Source: Formicarius rufipectus (taxonomy: Eukaryota > Chordata > Aves > Passeriformes > Formicariidae). From it: a stretch of DNA of 64,000 nt. This document shows, in pieces, positions 37,587 through 50,694 of the stretch. The stretch lies in NCBI GenBank assembly GCA_013399695.1, contig VXAU01001996.1:16803-80802 (forward strand), in the 5' to 3' direction. The first letter of the stretch is position 1. Each line of letters begins with the position of its first letter. The notes beneath the pieces were generated by a model. It saw only the letters and a list, made by a program, of their open reading frames with translations. It was not told the DNA's origin and did not search any database. Position numbers and translations under genes: made by a program.

Positions 37587-38482
37587 TGTTATTGTGGTTT
37601 AACCTCCGCTAGTGCCCAAGTACCACCCAACTGCTCACTTACATGTCCCCTTCCCTGCTGGGATGGAGGAAAGAATCAGAATAAAAGGTAAAACCTGTGG
37701 ATTGAGATAAGCAAAGTTTAGTAATTGCAGTGAAATATTTTAATTACAGTAATGAAAAGGAAAATGACGAAAAGAGAGAGAGGAATAAAACCCAAGAAGG
37801 ACAAGTGATGCACAATACAGTTGCTCATGACCTGCTGACTGATGCAGAGCCTGTCCCCAGGCAGTGATCAGTGGCCAGTTCCCTCCAGTTTCTATCCTGG
37901 TCACAACATTCTGTGATGTGGAATATCCTTTTGGCCAGTTCAGGTCGTCAGCTGTCCTGGCCATGCATCTCTCCTGGCTTCTTGTACACTTCCTCACTGG
38001 CATAGCATGAGACACTGAGAAGTGTCTTTGACTTAGGATAGGCACTGCTCAGCAACAACTGAACCATGGCTGTGTTGTCAACATCATATTAATCCTTTCA
38101 GTACTTGAAGGGAGCCCATAGGAAAGATGGAGAGACTATTTACAAGAGCCTGGAGTGACAAGAAGAGAGAATGGCTTCACACTGACTGAAGGCAGGTTTA
38201 GATACTTTGAAGAAATCATTCCTGTGAGGGTGGGCAGGCCGTGGCACAGGTTGCCCATCGCTGGAAGTGTCCAAGGCCGAGTTGGAAGGGACTTGGAACA
38301 ACCTGGACTGGTGGAAAGTGTCCTAGCCCATGGCAGGGGGTGGAACTGTATGAGCTTTAATGTCCCTTCCAACCCAAACAATTCTGTGATTCTGTAACAT
38401 CATTCCCATACTAAATCCAAAGCACAGCACTATGCCAGCTGCTAGGAAGACAATTAACTCTATTCCAGCTGCAACCAGGACA
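37587..38482 (+). mobile_element. ERVL-like solo LTR, interrupted by a CR1
   Basis: Starts TGTTATTGTGGTTTAACC and contains GGATTGAGATAAGCAAAGTT, GCTCATGACCTGCTGAC, CTTTTGGCCAGTTCAGGTC and GCAACAACTGAACC. It resumes after a CR1 insertion with GCTAGGAAGACAATTAACTC and ends near CCAGGACA. These match, from memory, the abundant LTR of passerine ERVL-class elements, which begins TGTTGTGGTTTAACCC and ends ACCAGGACA. Without the inserted CR1 the LTR is about 580 bases. No internal retroviral coding sequence flanks it. I could not confirm a 5-base target duplication. Confidence 0.8.
38088..38395 (+). mobile_element. CR1 LINE 3'-end copy nested in the ERVL-like LTR
   Basis: Reads from a CR1-like GGAGCCCATAGGAAAGATGG and ATGGCTTCACACTGACTGAA through GGTGGAACTGTATGAG and CCTTCCAACCCAAACAATTC to the tail TGTGATTCTGT. 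It is flanked by the direct repeat AACATCAT at 38080-38087 and 38396-38403, which I read as the target-site duplication. Host LTR sequence is continuous on both sides of it. Confidence 0.85.
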
Positions 38483-38540
38483 TGCCAGTGCAGATTTCCC
38501 AGAATGGTCATTGGTTTCTTAAGCAAATATGACCTTGATG

Positions 38541-38585
38541 TTTTTTGGTTTCGTTTGTTGTTTGTTTTTTTTTTCTTTTTTTTTC
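38541..38585 (+). repeat. T/G-rich low-complexity tract
   Basis: Mostly T with scattered G (for example TTTTTTGGTTTCGTTTG, then long T runs). A similar tract follows at 38887-38932. Confidence 0.8.
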
Positions 38586-41500
38586 CCCACAACTACGCCT
38601 GGGTCCGTGAGGTTGAACTCAATGATATATTACTACTGGGTGTTGCTTTCAGTAGTATCTCTGGTTTAGTTCATGAACTATACTATAAACTGTATTTCAG
38701 CAGCTCCCACTTTAAATCATTCTGCACTTGTTAGCAACAAAAATTTATGAACCACATTTGGTTAACTACTCTGTCATAGAAAAGATAATTAGGGAGAAGA
38801 AATGACTACTGCAATTTTGTATTTGTAACTCTTGTCACTGTGATGGAAGCAGTTATGGTAGGTTACGATACAGTGAATCCAGAGTTGGGTTTTTTTTGTT
38901 ATTTTTGTTTTTGGTTTTGGTTTTTTTTTTAAAGGTAGACAATGATGTCATTATTAACCAGGCATCTTAAAGGCTTGTGACTGATTTCTGACTTGTCCAC
39001 GGTGGAAGAAAGGCCACAGGAAGCCTATGCTGTTTATGAGCAGCTGTTCAGTGCTGGAGTAGGTAATGGGCAACTATTTTATCTGTGAGTGGCACCTTTA
39101 AGGTTTTTCTGGGTTCTTTCTAGGGCTTTACAAGTGGGATTTAGATGAAGTAACCATCTGTATGGTGTGTGTGTGTGGGGGGGGCTTTTGAATGTTATCA
39201 TGGCCATAAACCTTATCAAATGGGGATTTTTGTAAACTGCAAAAATCCAGTTTACAATGAGATGCCTGATACTCTTTACTTTTATTTCTCTATACTGTTC
39301 TTATTGGGGTTATATTGATTTCTCATATATTCAGGATTCAAGTTGGCTGGTTTTAGAAGATGACAGTATAAGCTGGTAGGATTTAAGCAAGTGTTCAGAC
39401 AGTAAGGATGATTACCATTTGGTATTTATCTCATAAAAATAAGGAGTTTGGGAACTGGTGTTTTAAAAGCATGATCTCATTATTGAGAAAATAGTGAAGG
39501 AAAACATTAAGAACTTGTTGTTGAAGCGTGTGTTGTAAGCACTGAGTACTCAGCCTGTGCTGGATTTATAGTAACACATGCACTTCCCTGCAATATATAA
39601 GTCCAGTTGAAGAATATGGGAAAGAATGAGAGAAAAATGTGTTGTTTCTCACTCTCTTAGAGTAATATAGTGAAAAATATATTGTTGGCAAACAGGAGAA
39701 AATGTGTCCATAAGGAAATGAAAGGTTTGGAAACAGATAATAAATTGTACAGTAAAGTTCTGGGTAAGAGCTTTGCGATCTAATGTCATGTACCAAATCC
39801 ATACCTGTTGAGTCTTGATTTATGTTTGAAAAACTAATAACTTTTTTTTATTCATGTAAGTCTTTATCTTTGATCAAGCCATGTTTCTTGCACATGTGGC
39901 ATCAGTCACGTGTGTCATCCCTGTGTGTGTGTAAGCCTGGAATTGCTATTCCACACTTACTGCCTGTGAACACTGTTATTGTTTGGCAACAGTTTCTTTT
40001 ATGTGGTTTAGTTTAATCCACTTAAAATAATTAGACTATACAGTTGATATTTCTAGTACAGAAGAACAATTGTACTTTAAAATCCCTGCCCTAATCTGCT
40101 TTGTAATAAAATCCTTGTGCAGACAAGACCTACAGATCAGTTTTTACAGTTCTTCATTGGTATCACTTGTTAGGAGCAGGAATTTTGTGCTGGCTTCCAC
40201 CTCATTGTTAATAAATACGCACTGATTAGTTGTTTTGGTTAGTGGATCCTAAGAAAGATATCACTTCAGGATTGAGAACAATTTATTATTTTGTAGCACT
40301 CTTGAAGAAGAAAATAACCCTGTAAACTTACTGTCTTTAAATACAAAACAAGCAGTATTTATAGTAGGATTAGACTTGAATGTTGTGTGTGTTGAAGATA
40401 TTGATGAAATATTTCCAACATCACCAAGACTTTTCATCTACATTACTACTGTTATTTAAATTTATAGCAAATCAGTGAGCCTGAGGCAGGTTTTAATATC
40501 AATGTTTGCAAAAGTTTTAAAGAGCTTCTATCCTATTGTGCAAACACATCAGGACTGAAAATCCTTCAGATCCTGGGGAGTTTTAGACTGAAAGTGAAGC
40601 ATTGGATGGAACTTGGTGCATGATGCAGTTAGTACAGTCTCAAGGATCTGTTTCATTTGAAGTTTGCTTTTGGGGGGAGAATGTTTGAGGTTTTCCTGGC
40701 GTGGCTTTGGTTGTATATGTGTGTGGGTCTTCTGGTTTTGTTTTTTTGTTTTTTTGGGGGGGTTTTGGGTGCTCCCCCTTCTCCCCCCCGAGATTCATCT
40801 GCTTCAGAAAAATGGGAAACATTGGCAGTGTTTTTGTTTATGTCACTGTCCTTGTTTACTTTCCATTCACCAGTTCACCCCATTCCAAGTAAAAGTGGGA
40901 GGAATTGTAGTGCTTGTATCAAGAATGATAAATATTATATAGCAAAGTATAACTTGGAACAAGATGAAAAATTTCCGATAGAACATAATCTTGTCCTGCA
41001 ACTTGCCCTTTGCATTTTTATTTGTACATACATGTCCAAAATAGCAACTCTTGTATCAAAGAAATAAATGGAAAAGGTCTTAGCTGCATGCTGTATGAGT
41101 TGCTACTTCAGTATTACTTCTCATTTATGGAATGTGTGCTTTAGGGGGGGAAGGGAATCAAACTGGTTTAATAAGGGCATCCTGGAGCGTGTTTAGAGTA
41201 CTTTTGACATCTAAAACGTGTTTGTGTACTGAACCTTAATTCTCATATAGATAGCAAACTATTTTTGTTCATGCTAGGATTCATCCTTTGGCATCCTCAG
41301 TAACATGTATAATACCTGGAACAGTTTAGTATGTCACCATTAATCTGGTTTGTGTTTATTGTTCTGCCATTATTTCTGTAGTTTGCAACAGTGAGAAAAT
41401 AATCACAATGTGGAGAATGTTAATGTTTTCCGTAGTTCTTGGTGCTGTCCAAATACATGGGAAAAGGTATCCCATTCTCTAGACAGTGCTGAGGGCACGT

Positions 41501-42835
41501 AGCAGAGCTCAGCTGTCATGGTATGGGGCTGCCTGCTGTCATCCAGTCAGTTAGGAGCAGGAATGGAAACTCCCAGACCCCGATTCCTGACTCCTCTCTG
41601 TAGCACCAAACCCACCATGCTGATGCCATGGCTTTATCTGAACCCTTGAGCTTAGTTGGTGTGCAAAGCAATGGGGCCGGGAGACCTGTCAGAGTCTGAT
41701 GCCGTGAGCTCTGTTGCTACCACGGAGCTGTCACTTTTGGAATATTCAGGAAGTGAATTGGTGATTGGCTTTCACAGAACCTCACAGCTGCCCCATGAAA
41801 TTGCTCACAGGGAAAGTATCCTTAAGGAATTCTTTACTTTGAAGAGTTTCATGCTGGGCTATGATCTTTATCAGGGCAAGCTGGGAGTCGTTACAGAAAA
41901 CATTAAAATACCATTGCCAGCAGGGCTGACTAAGTATTGTTTTTTCCCCACTTTAGACTAGATAAAAATATACCTGACAATGAAGAAGTTGTACGTGATG
42001 TTTCTACTAAAAATATTCCATTCTGTGACTTTCAGGACTCCTCCAGTGAAACGTTTTTTTGTTTGTGGGACAATACTTGCTGCAATCCTGCTTGGCTACG
42101 TTGAGGGCAACACAACTGTGTTAACTTAGACTTCTTTTGCATACTGTAAATAAATTTAACAGTATTTTGTATGCATGTTGTTTTTCAGTGCTTTCAAAGT
42201 CTAGGGATTTTTAATCGGGGATTAGCAACTCTTGGATGTATCTTAACCAATCCAGTGCAAACTTTCATTTAAAGCCTGACTTCTTCAGAAGGACTTTTCC
42301 CTTATTGGGTTGAGAGGAGGGTAAGAAGTACTTAAATGATTTCTCATATAAATGTATGTGGATTCTCCACGTATTTTTTTCTTTTATGGTAAATTAAAGT
42401 ACTGATTTGGTTGTCTTTCTACCAGGTTGGTGATTGGATGAATATGTCTGTTGGTTCAGCGAGGAGGCAGATATTTGATAGACACAAAGAGCTGGTCTTA
42501 AAAATCAGAGATACAATTAGACTTTCCTGTTCTGCGGTTCTGTTTAGTACACTGAATTCTTTAGTTGCAGAAATTAATGTATAATTAACTGAATAGCTTT
42601 TATGATTTAGCAACTGTGCTTGTGTTCAGAACTTACCTGTGATGTCCAGCAAGAGACAAACTGAAGGTTTCTGAAGGACAAGATCAGCAAAAATCTACAT
42701 TTGTAATTCCTTAACAACTATGAGAGGTGTTAAAATGGGATTTGTCATCTGGTCCTTTACATACTGTTTGATCAGTAGTGGGAGAAGGGAGTCCTGTTAG
42801 TTTTGGAGCAGAATCTGTGACATAAATCATCCTTT

Positions 42836-42929
42836 CTGTTTGTTTGTTTGTTTGTTTTGGTTGTTTGTTTTTTTGGTTTGGTTTGTTTTTTTGTTTGTTT
42901 TTTTTTGTTTGTTTGTTTTATTTTTACTG
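42836..42929 (+). repeat. (TTTG)n / T-rich simple repeat
   Basis: About 94 bases of TTTG repeats, longer T runs and TTGG, with no C or A until the end. One of the longest low-complexity tracts in the window, in the VGLL4 intron. Confidence 0.9.
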
Positions 42930-45326
42930 GACGGGATAAAAGTATGGAAATGTGATGTTTCAGCTTAGTAATAATGTGATGGGAAAATGTAAGTAGTTCA
43001 GTCTTTGAGACGAAGCCTCAGTCATCTGATATTGCTGTCTGAATACCAAAAGCTTGAAATAAGAAAAATCTGAGTAATAACATGTATAGTGCTCTGCTTT
43101 TAAACTTATGAACTATACGGAAAATATTAATATTGTCTGTTTTTGAGTATCAGTTAATCTGCTCTTTCGTAAAATATCAGAATGGCTGAATTCCTGACCA
43201 CCTGCTTTTTGTCTTTCCAAAACCTTTAGCTCATTGTATTACTTGCTATTTCACATGATAACTTCCTGTAAATGGTGTCAAGGTAATTTCATTATTTTTA
43301 GGATTTTCATGAATGTAGGAATTTTAAGTAGGATAACTACTTGTTTGGGTTGTTTTGTTTAAAAAAAATAGTAAATTATTCTTACCCCCGGAAAGTTTCA
43401 CCCTCTTTTTCTCCAAGTTTATTTTAGCAAGGAAATAAAGAATGAGTAGAGTTATGTTTTCAACTTGTTAAATAGGCTGGAAAATGGGGCAATTGTCTGC
43501 CTGGCGCCTGGATGTATTTTAATAGCAAGGGAATGCCATTAGCATACGCAGTACAGTGATGGTAATGCCTGCAGGAACAAAAGGGTCTACGTGTTTTGTG
43601 GTGGGGTTTTTTTCAAATTAATTTTTAAAAACATTTGCAAGAGGTTCAGCTGCCTACCAATTGTAAACATGTTGTAGCATCCTTCAACATAGCAGATGTT
43701 TCTGCCCAGGCTGCTCAGAGCTCCTGAGCAGTGGCAGCCACACAATGTGGCTTTTCTTTCTGAATCCTTTTCAGCTAATTGGTGATAAAATACTTGCTGT
43801 GACTGCTGGCATTACCTCCAAGTAAATGGTGTTTACAGAAACACTATCTCTTTAAATGTTGTTTGGCAAATGGAGGGGAAGGAATCTTCTTACTAGGATG
43901 GAATTTGTCATCAGATACCAACCACTGCTCTGAAAATCACAGCTGGCTCAATATCATGTTGTTAAGTGTGAGAGCCTATCCAGACCCATATGGATTTTAT
44001 CAATGCACATGGTCTTAAAGGACTGTCATTTCTGAAATGCTGTGCTTGAAACTTGGTGCTCAGCTTGTCTATTACTATAATATGTATTTATTATATCACG
44101 AATTTTCAAACAATGCAGGGGAATTATTTGCTCGTTAGAGTTTTGTCCCTTAAGTTTTCTGGTGGTGAGTGGAATTACAGTAATGGGCTGGGGTTTACAA
44201 CTAGGAAGAATACAGTGGCATGTGAAAATCTGGGCATTCTTCATGTGATGCATATTATTTGGTTTATTTAATTTTTTAAAAAATTTAAAAGGTTCTTTGT
44301 TAATTAGAAATACTGCAGGCTGACTTGGGAGATGCAGGGAGCTTTCCCAGGGTGTCCTTTCCACATCTTTCAGAGCACAGAGAATTGGAGACACCAGTAC
44401 CACGCATGAAAAGCTGGTAAGGCACAATTGGTGAAAGGAAAGGACTTAAAATATTTCTGAAATACTCTGAATTTGATATATTTACTATTGTTTATCTGCT
44501 TTTACAATATTTAATTGTTTTTTATAGGTACTTATTTCAGCACTTTACCTGTGTCTGAAAGAGAATAGAGCACTTTGTAGCTTCCTTGTTGCCTCTGTAA
44601 CACTATGCCTTAACCCAGAAAGCCAGTTAAAGTTGTGTTACAATTGAGATGGTCCTATACAATCTTTACTCCTTGTTCATAATCTTTGGTGAAATGATGA
44701 TAGAATATTTATAGTTCTGTAGTAAAAAGCAATAAGCAAGTTCTTAGTTAATGAGTATCTGTTTGGTATTTTCTTTTCCCTTGCTGGAATCTCAGACTGT
44801 ATTTATGGTAGGCCATTCAAAATCTGACCTGAAGGAGGGGGGATCTGAATATGGGTATTGCCAATCTGAGTGTCCTAATTACATGGCTTGAAGTAAAGAG
44901 GATACTGTCACTTAACGCAGTGTTTTACTAACTCGTGCCTTTTGTTCTGTTGTTTAAGAAAAAAAATAAAGCAGCAGTACTTTGCTTCAGGCTGAAAAGA
45001 ACTTATTTCTCTCCCCAGGAACCAAACATCAAAATTACTTGCTTTCAATTTTGCCCCTCTCTTGCTGCTTAACCAAAAATGAATTAGTTGTGTAAGCAGA
45101 ATTCTGGCTGCAAATCTGCAGCTCAACTATAAGCAATGTCACTACAGAAACTTCTGTCATCCATAAGCTTAAAAGGAGAAATGCTTCATATTTAACATAT
45201 TGAAGAGTGAGGAGTGATTTATTATTCTCCTGATTTTTTTTTTTTCCCCCTTATGTTCTGACTTTAAGCTTAATGACACTCATTGAAAGGTGTCAGACTG
45301 TATTGCTAGAGTAATTTTGTGCATCA

Positions 45327-45749
45327 TCATGGCTAGACTTCGCAAACGAAGATTTGGGAGGGTATTTACCCACGCAAAGTGGGTGAATCCCTCAAGCCTG
45401 CGCAGTGGATTTTTCAGGTGAGGCACAGCGTGCGCAGAACTGGCCCCACCCTTTACTCCTGAGGTTCATCTGCCAGGGCCCAGCAAGCTTGGACAGTGAC
45501 AGCGAGGTGCTCAGGATGTAGGTTTGGTTAGAGCATCCCTCTCTTAGATGGATGGCCTGACAGGGCTGAGCGAGCTCCATCTGCCCGGGTTTGGAGCCAG
45601 AGTTGTCCTTCTCCCAGGATGGTTGCCGGGCGGCTGACGAGCCCATCCTGCCCAAGGCGAGTGTTGCATTGGCTGGGAATCGAACCTGGGCCTCCCGTGT
45701 GGCAGGCGGGAATTCTACCACTGAACCACCAATGCTGCCCAACTACAAC
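45327..45749 (-). mobile_element. tRNA-headed SINE, copy 2 (glycine-tRNA head)
   Basis: Read on the minus strand, the head is a nearly complete tRNA-Gly(GCC) sequence (45665-45735). The body follows. Its middle portion (about 45510-45660) is absent from the other two copies, and its distal part is shared with them (AACCTCAGGAGTAAAGG at 45451-45467, GGCCAGTTC, GTGCCTCACC). The 3' end is shared too, GCGAAGTCTAGCC with a short ATG-type tail. A perfect 13-base duplication ATTTTGTGCATCA flanks it at 45314-45326 and 45750-45762. Length is about 423 bases. It lies antisense to VGLL4. Confidence 0.88.
45665..45735 (-). pseudogene. tRNA-Gly(GCC)-like head of the SINE
   Basis: 71 bases with an intact acceptor stem (GCATTGG / CCAATGC), a box A region TGGTTCAGTGG, anticodon GCC in CCTGCCAC, and box B GGTTCGATTCC. 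The T-stem carries two G-to-A changes that look like CpG decay and create mismatches. It is fused without a break to SINE body sequence and lies inside the target-site duplication. It is therefore a retroposed head and not a tRNA gene. Confidence 0.85.
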
Positions 45750-48111
45750 ATTTTGTGCATCAACTACAACAGTATTGTACTAGGTGATAATGACTTTATG
45801 ACACTGGAATAAATTTGCTTTGGATACACATTTATTGCTTTGTAAGGCAGAGAAATTCTTAGCAGTAGATGGACAGAAGTAGCCTTTTGCATGTCCTTGT
45901 TTTAAATCGGACAATTTCAGGACATGCATTAGGCTGAATGTTCCTGAAACTGTGGCAGTAACTGCTTTTACTTTCTGAGTCTTGTCCATGTTGTCTATTT
46001 GGTTGGTGTGAAAACATCTGTGTGTTACAGCTGTAACTTTTTTACTGTGACTCTCCAGCCTTTAGCTGCCTTCTTTAGAGCCTTATGTATCTGGCCCGTA
46101 ACAACAGTGACTGTTCAGACATGACTCCATCTGTATCTCAGTCCAGTTTTTGTATCTTAATGCACTTCTAGCTTAGCCTGACTTGGGAAACATTTGATTA
46201 TATAAATATGCAAAAATGTTACTTTCCCCTCTGAACTCACTTCCAAATTATAAGGTAAATTAAGGATCTCTTTCAGTTAGTTTTATCCTGAGTTATCTCA
46301 TCACTAGACAGTATAGTGGTTTTCCAACTTTCCAGGTGGTCTGAATTTCCAGTATGTTCAAGTTGAGCAGTGTTGGCCTGTGGTTGAAATCCAGGATCTC
46401 ACTGTGCAGGGATCTCAGAATATATATTCATTTATTTGTTTGTCCATTTATTTATTTATTTACTGCAGAATGCTGGCACTTAGCATAATTCCATCATTTT
46501 ATGTTACATTTATCCAAATTATTCTTTTAGTTCAAAAAGATGAGCTCTATTTTTAGAAGTACAGTTGAATATCTAATTATCTTTAAATATGTTAAACATT
46601 ATACATTTAAATACATTAAAACATAGTAGTCTCTAATAAAATTGTTATAAATCAATAATTTATTGATCTCTTAGAACAAATGTGAAAAACTTAGGCTTAA
46701 GAATGTCATTTGTCAGTGCTTGAATGTGAAGGAAACTAATGGGCTTTCCACTGTCTTCCATGGAAAGGAAAAGGAATTTGGAAAATGTCAGTGTTTCTGC
46801 AGAAGTCTAGGTAGGCATTTGTTGCTTTTTTACTTTTTTAGTAGAATAATAATTAACTGATCTCAATGGAAACCTCTGAGCTGTCTGACTCTTCTTGTCT
46901 GCAGTGCTTGAGAGACTTTATCGCGTTCCAGATGGATTTGGTTCCATGATTGCCCTGTGGTTCCATGGGGCCATGGCTCAGCTGCCTTAATCCTTTGAAC
47001 TGAACTTCTCATGACTCCCAACAGATGTTTTGCCTTTAAAGGTCACTTTAACTTTCTGACCAGGCTGGTTCTTTGCTTCCCAGAATGTGCCAACATAGTT
47101 TACAATTGGAATGTAGTTTGACATCAGGAATGAAATGTCATGAATTTTTTTCACTTCCTTAGTTATTCAATCAAATCTCCCAATACCAACTTTCATAACA
47201 ACTGGCAGAGCATGTTTAAAAGGATAAGACAGTGCTAGAATAAAAAGACTATATGGATAATTAGAATGTGTTGATGTTCTGAATGGTTGCAGGCCCAATC
47301 ACTGGAGTTCTAAGTGCTGTATTTTTGTAAGGCTTCAAGACTAAGTATCCCCATGTCTATAGGTAGAGCAGAGGCAAGCTGGTACACTCACATAACTTGA
47401 ATATTATCTGCCTGTATTGTTAGTGCTTCCAGTATGGATCTCCCTAGGTCAACTCTTGGTTTTTTTCTTATGGTCATCTGTTTGTATTTGCATGCATATG
47501 CCTGTTTGATCTTCTGATAATCTGGCAGGTCTTCTCTAAAATTAATTTTCTTTTTACTTCTCAGAAATAGAACATAGTGGTATTATGAGCTGTTTCACTG
47601 AGCTTAGTACAATCACATTAATGCCACTGTTTTTCTGCTTTCAGTCATACTCAAATATTAATTAGTAATGAGAGGAGGACTGGCAATAGAAAAATGTACA
47701 TCTTTAGTACTGCTTCTGGCTATTCACTCCTAACCACCACTAGTCTGTTCAAACATATGCCCTTCTGCTCTCCTTACCTATTTCAGTTATGAATAACAGC
47801 AGTTTGTGCTTTCTGGTAGCACTCCAGTAATTCTGAGTCACTTGTAAAACAGGATGGATGTACACTTACTGCCTTGCAGTGTTGTACTAGATATTAAATT
47901 ATGAGTGTACAGGTTCAGCATGGGATGAATGTGATAAACCTGAAGAATTTTGGCTGGAATGGCAGAGAATTTCTGGAAGAACAGAGAAGTGGTCACTCAG
48001 ATGATCTCGGGCCTGTGTAGATGGAACCTGCCCAGGAAAGTGTGTGTGCTGCTTGCAGTGGAGGTCCAAGGCAGGTGTCCTGACTGGGATATGAGGAGAG
48101 ATGACCTGGGA

Positions 48112-48310
48112 AATCATGGAATCATAGAATATCCTGAGTGGGAAGGACCCACAAGGGTCATCCAGTCCAACTCCTGGCCTTTTCACAGACACACCAACAA
48201 TTCCCCCATGTCCCTCAGGGCATTGTCCAAACCCTCCTGGAGCTCTGGCAGCCTTGGTGCTGTGCCCACTGCCCTGAGGAGCCTGTTCAGTGCCCACCAC
48301 CCTCTGGACT
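48112..48310 (-). mobile_element. CR1 LINE 3'-end fragment
   Basis: Reverse-complement CR1. It begins AATCATGGAATCATAGAATA, then GAAGGACCCACAAGGGTCAT, CAGTCCAACTCCTGGCC and CAGTGCCCACCACCCTCTG. Same subfamily as the copies at 27461 and 62275. It is 5'-truncated at its right end. The open frames across it are chance. Confidence 0.88.
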
Positions 48311-48830
48311 GGAAAATGATGGTTGCAAAAAGCTGAAAGGTGATGTGTCAGCAAGGTAGAAAATAGTGGACGGTGGGCTGCAGTGAAAGGTCTGCTCAGC
48401 TCTTTAGCAGACTTGTGATGTAGGAGGGGACTCCATGCATATTTGATGAAAATAATGAACGTTTCGTTTACTAAACAAAGAGTGTTGTGGAAGACCTTTT
48501 ATGTATTTCTCAATTTGAATTGTGTTTTGGTTTCATTGCAGACAGAGCTTTCCCTTCTGACATGACTGAGTCGAGATATATTTTTATGTACTAAAATCTT
48601 CCTTTTCCTCTTTGGATTCAAGTTCCCCATTATAATGGAAAGAGGTTATATTTTTCATTTTATGGCTGAAATTGCATGTTCGTTGAAGTAAGTGGAAAAT
48701 ATGTATACAAATTATGCTTTTGTGACTTCTTTTAACTGTAATGACACAGAAAAAGATAAATAATTTCTTCAGTAGCTGTAGAATAACTGATGTTTCCTAT
48801 GAGAATTAGAAGTTGTGGTATAAATGAGGA

Positions 48831-48939
48831 TTTTTTTTATTTGGGTTTTTTGTTTGTTTGTGTTTTGTTTGTGGGGGTTTTTTATTTTTGTTGTTGTTGT
48901 TTGGGGTTTTTTGTGTGTTTTTTTTGTTTGTTTGTTTTT
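48831..48939 (+). repeat. T/G-rich low-complexity tract
   Basis: About 110 bases of T runs with G interruptions, including (TTTG)n and (TTG)n. Simple sequence in the VGLL4 intron. Confidence 0.9.
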
Positions 48940-50694
48940 AAGCTTCAACTCAATTAGTCCTCTGCATTCTGAGGTCTTATTTTTTGTTTTCTTTCTGCCT
49001 TCCACTATGGAAGCAGTGGTGTGTAGTTAGTTTTTTGTTCTTTGTGCATGTGGGTAATAGATTGCTGGCTGAAAATGAGTGTATAACTTATTTTTTGAAT
49101 TAAATTCCAGAAGCTAACTGTTGAATGTGAATTGGTAGCCTTGCTTTTGTATGGCCATAAGGAAATCCACATAATGTCATTTGTGAAGTAACTGAGATTG
49201 ATTTCAAGAAATGACACTGGAATTAATTGTATTAATGTAATAACATATTCAAAATATTTAATGCTTTTAACCAATAATTAATTTTTTATAAATGTGAGCT
49301 TCTTTTGCATTTTGCTGAAATAGGAAGAAATAATTAGAAGGTCCTCTTGTTTCAGATGAGAAAGTATTCCTGGAACAGTGGAACAGAGGTTTGCATCATC
49401 AGCTGTAATCTAAATGTACCTCTATGCAATTTGATAGTTGCTCTTTTAAAGGTAGATTGCTGAAAGTGAGTGAAAGGTGAGGTGAGAAATGGTGAAAATG
49501 GGGCTGAAGGAATGACAAGGCTGTTCTGTGTTAGTACATTCTTAGCATGTTTAGCACAATTTCTTTGCCATAGTGTGAATTGTTGGTTTAGCCTGTAATT
49601 CGTAAGTATTTAGATTTATAAATATTTTATAAGGCATTATATCCAAGTCATTCTAGAAGAAAGTTGGAAAAGCATAGGGAATTCTGTATGGGATTAAGGT
49701 GGAGGTTAGAGGGGGGTGGAGAGGAAGGACTTGGTGACTTAAAAGAACCTTTAAGAGCTGCAACATTATTTCTTAATGTCTCCTATAGTCATGTTTTAGC
49801 TGATACTGATTTTTTGGACCGTAGGGTTTGGGTTTTGTCACTGTACTGTGAAGTAGGCATTGGATTTGTCATGATTCAAGTCAATGACAGCAGGCTGTAC
49901 TAGCGCAGTGTTAGATAAAGAGGAGGGATGAAGTTAACACAGTGCAACATGGGGACCGTTCAGTTCCCAGGGACTTTGGATACGGACTGTGATTCCTTTG
50001 CTTTATAGAGTGCCAGGCCTCAGCCAGCTTTGGCCCCAGAGCTCACTGTATTTGGGAATTGTCACTGTTTCTTGAACACTTTATGCCATGTATGAGGTGC
50101 ACAAGTAAATAGAATGTCCAGCTTCATTCCTAACTACAGTTTACAATTCTGAGGAGAAACTTTAGGTGAGGTACAACCATGCTTTTAACAGAAGTTGTCT
50201 CATGGCCACAGGCTTTAGGCTAAACGTCAAAGAGCATTAGTCACCCCTGGAGGATGGATCAGTGTGTTTGTTCATGGGAAGAGAGTTCAATGGAAGGCAG
50301 TGGATTGGCTGTGCCTCCCAGTGCTCCCCACTGTCTGTGGGCATAGGATCTGATCCCATGCTGAGGGATCCCTTAGGCACGAGGAGTCAGAGATGCTCCC
50401 CTCCCAGAACTGTTGCCAAATCAGCACTTTTACTGAGGATCTTACTTGTTTCTGATTCCTTTTCTTGCCCGCTGAGGAAAGTGGCATTCTCCACAACTGC
50501 AGAGGAACCAGGGTTTGTTTATTTAAAGGGATATATCCCTTCCCAGTTGTTCTTGGTTTTGGGCTGTGTACAGACGTTTTATCAATTCTACTTGGAAACC
50601 AATACAGAAAACCAACTTTGTGGAATTAGTGAAGACCCTTAATGACGAAGTAGTGTCAATTTAATGAGTTTACTCATATGATTAAAATTAATAT

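Noticed and set aside
41656..41961. 101-codon + strand frame in the VGLL4 intron
   Set aside because: No recognisable family, no flanking splice signals or promoter, and composition like the surrounding intron.
45665..45735. Functional tRNA-Gly gene
   Set aside because: The T-stem carries mismatches, and the sequence is fused to SINE body and contained within the element's target-site duplication.
47899..48354. 151-codon minus-strand and 128-codon + strand frames
   Set aside because: Both run through a CR1 fragment. The + frame reads antisense CR1 and neither shows a reverse-transcriptase or other domain.
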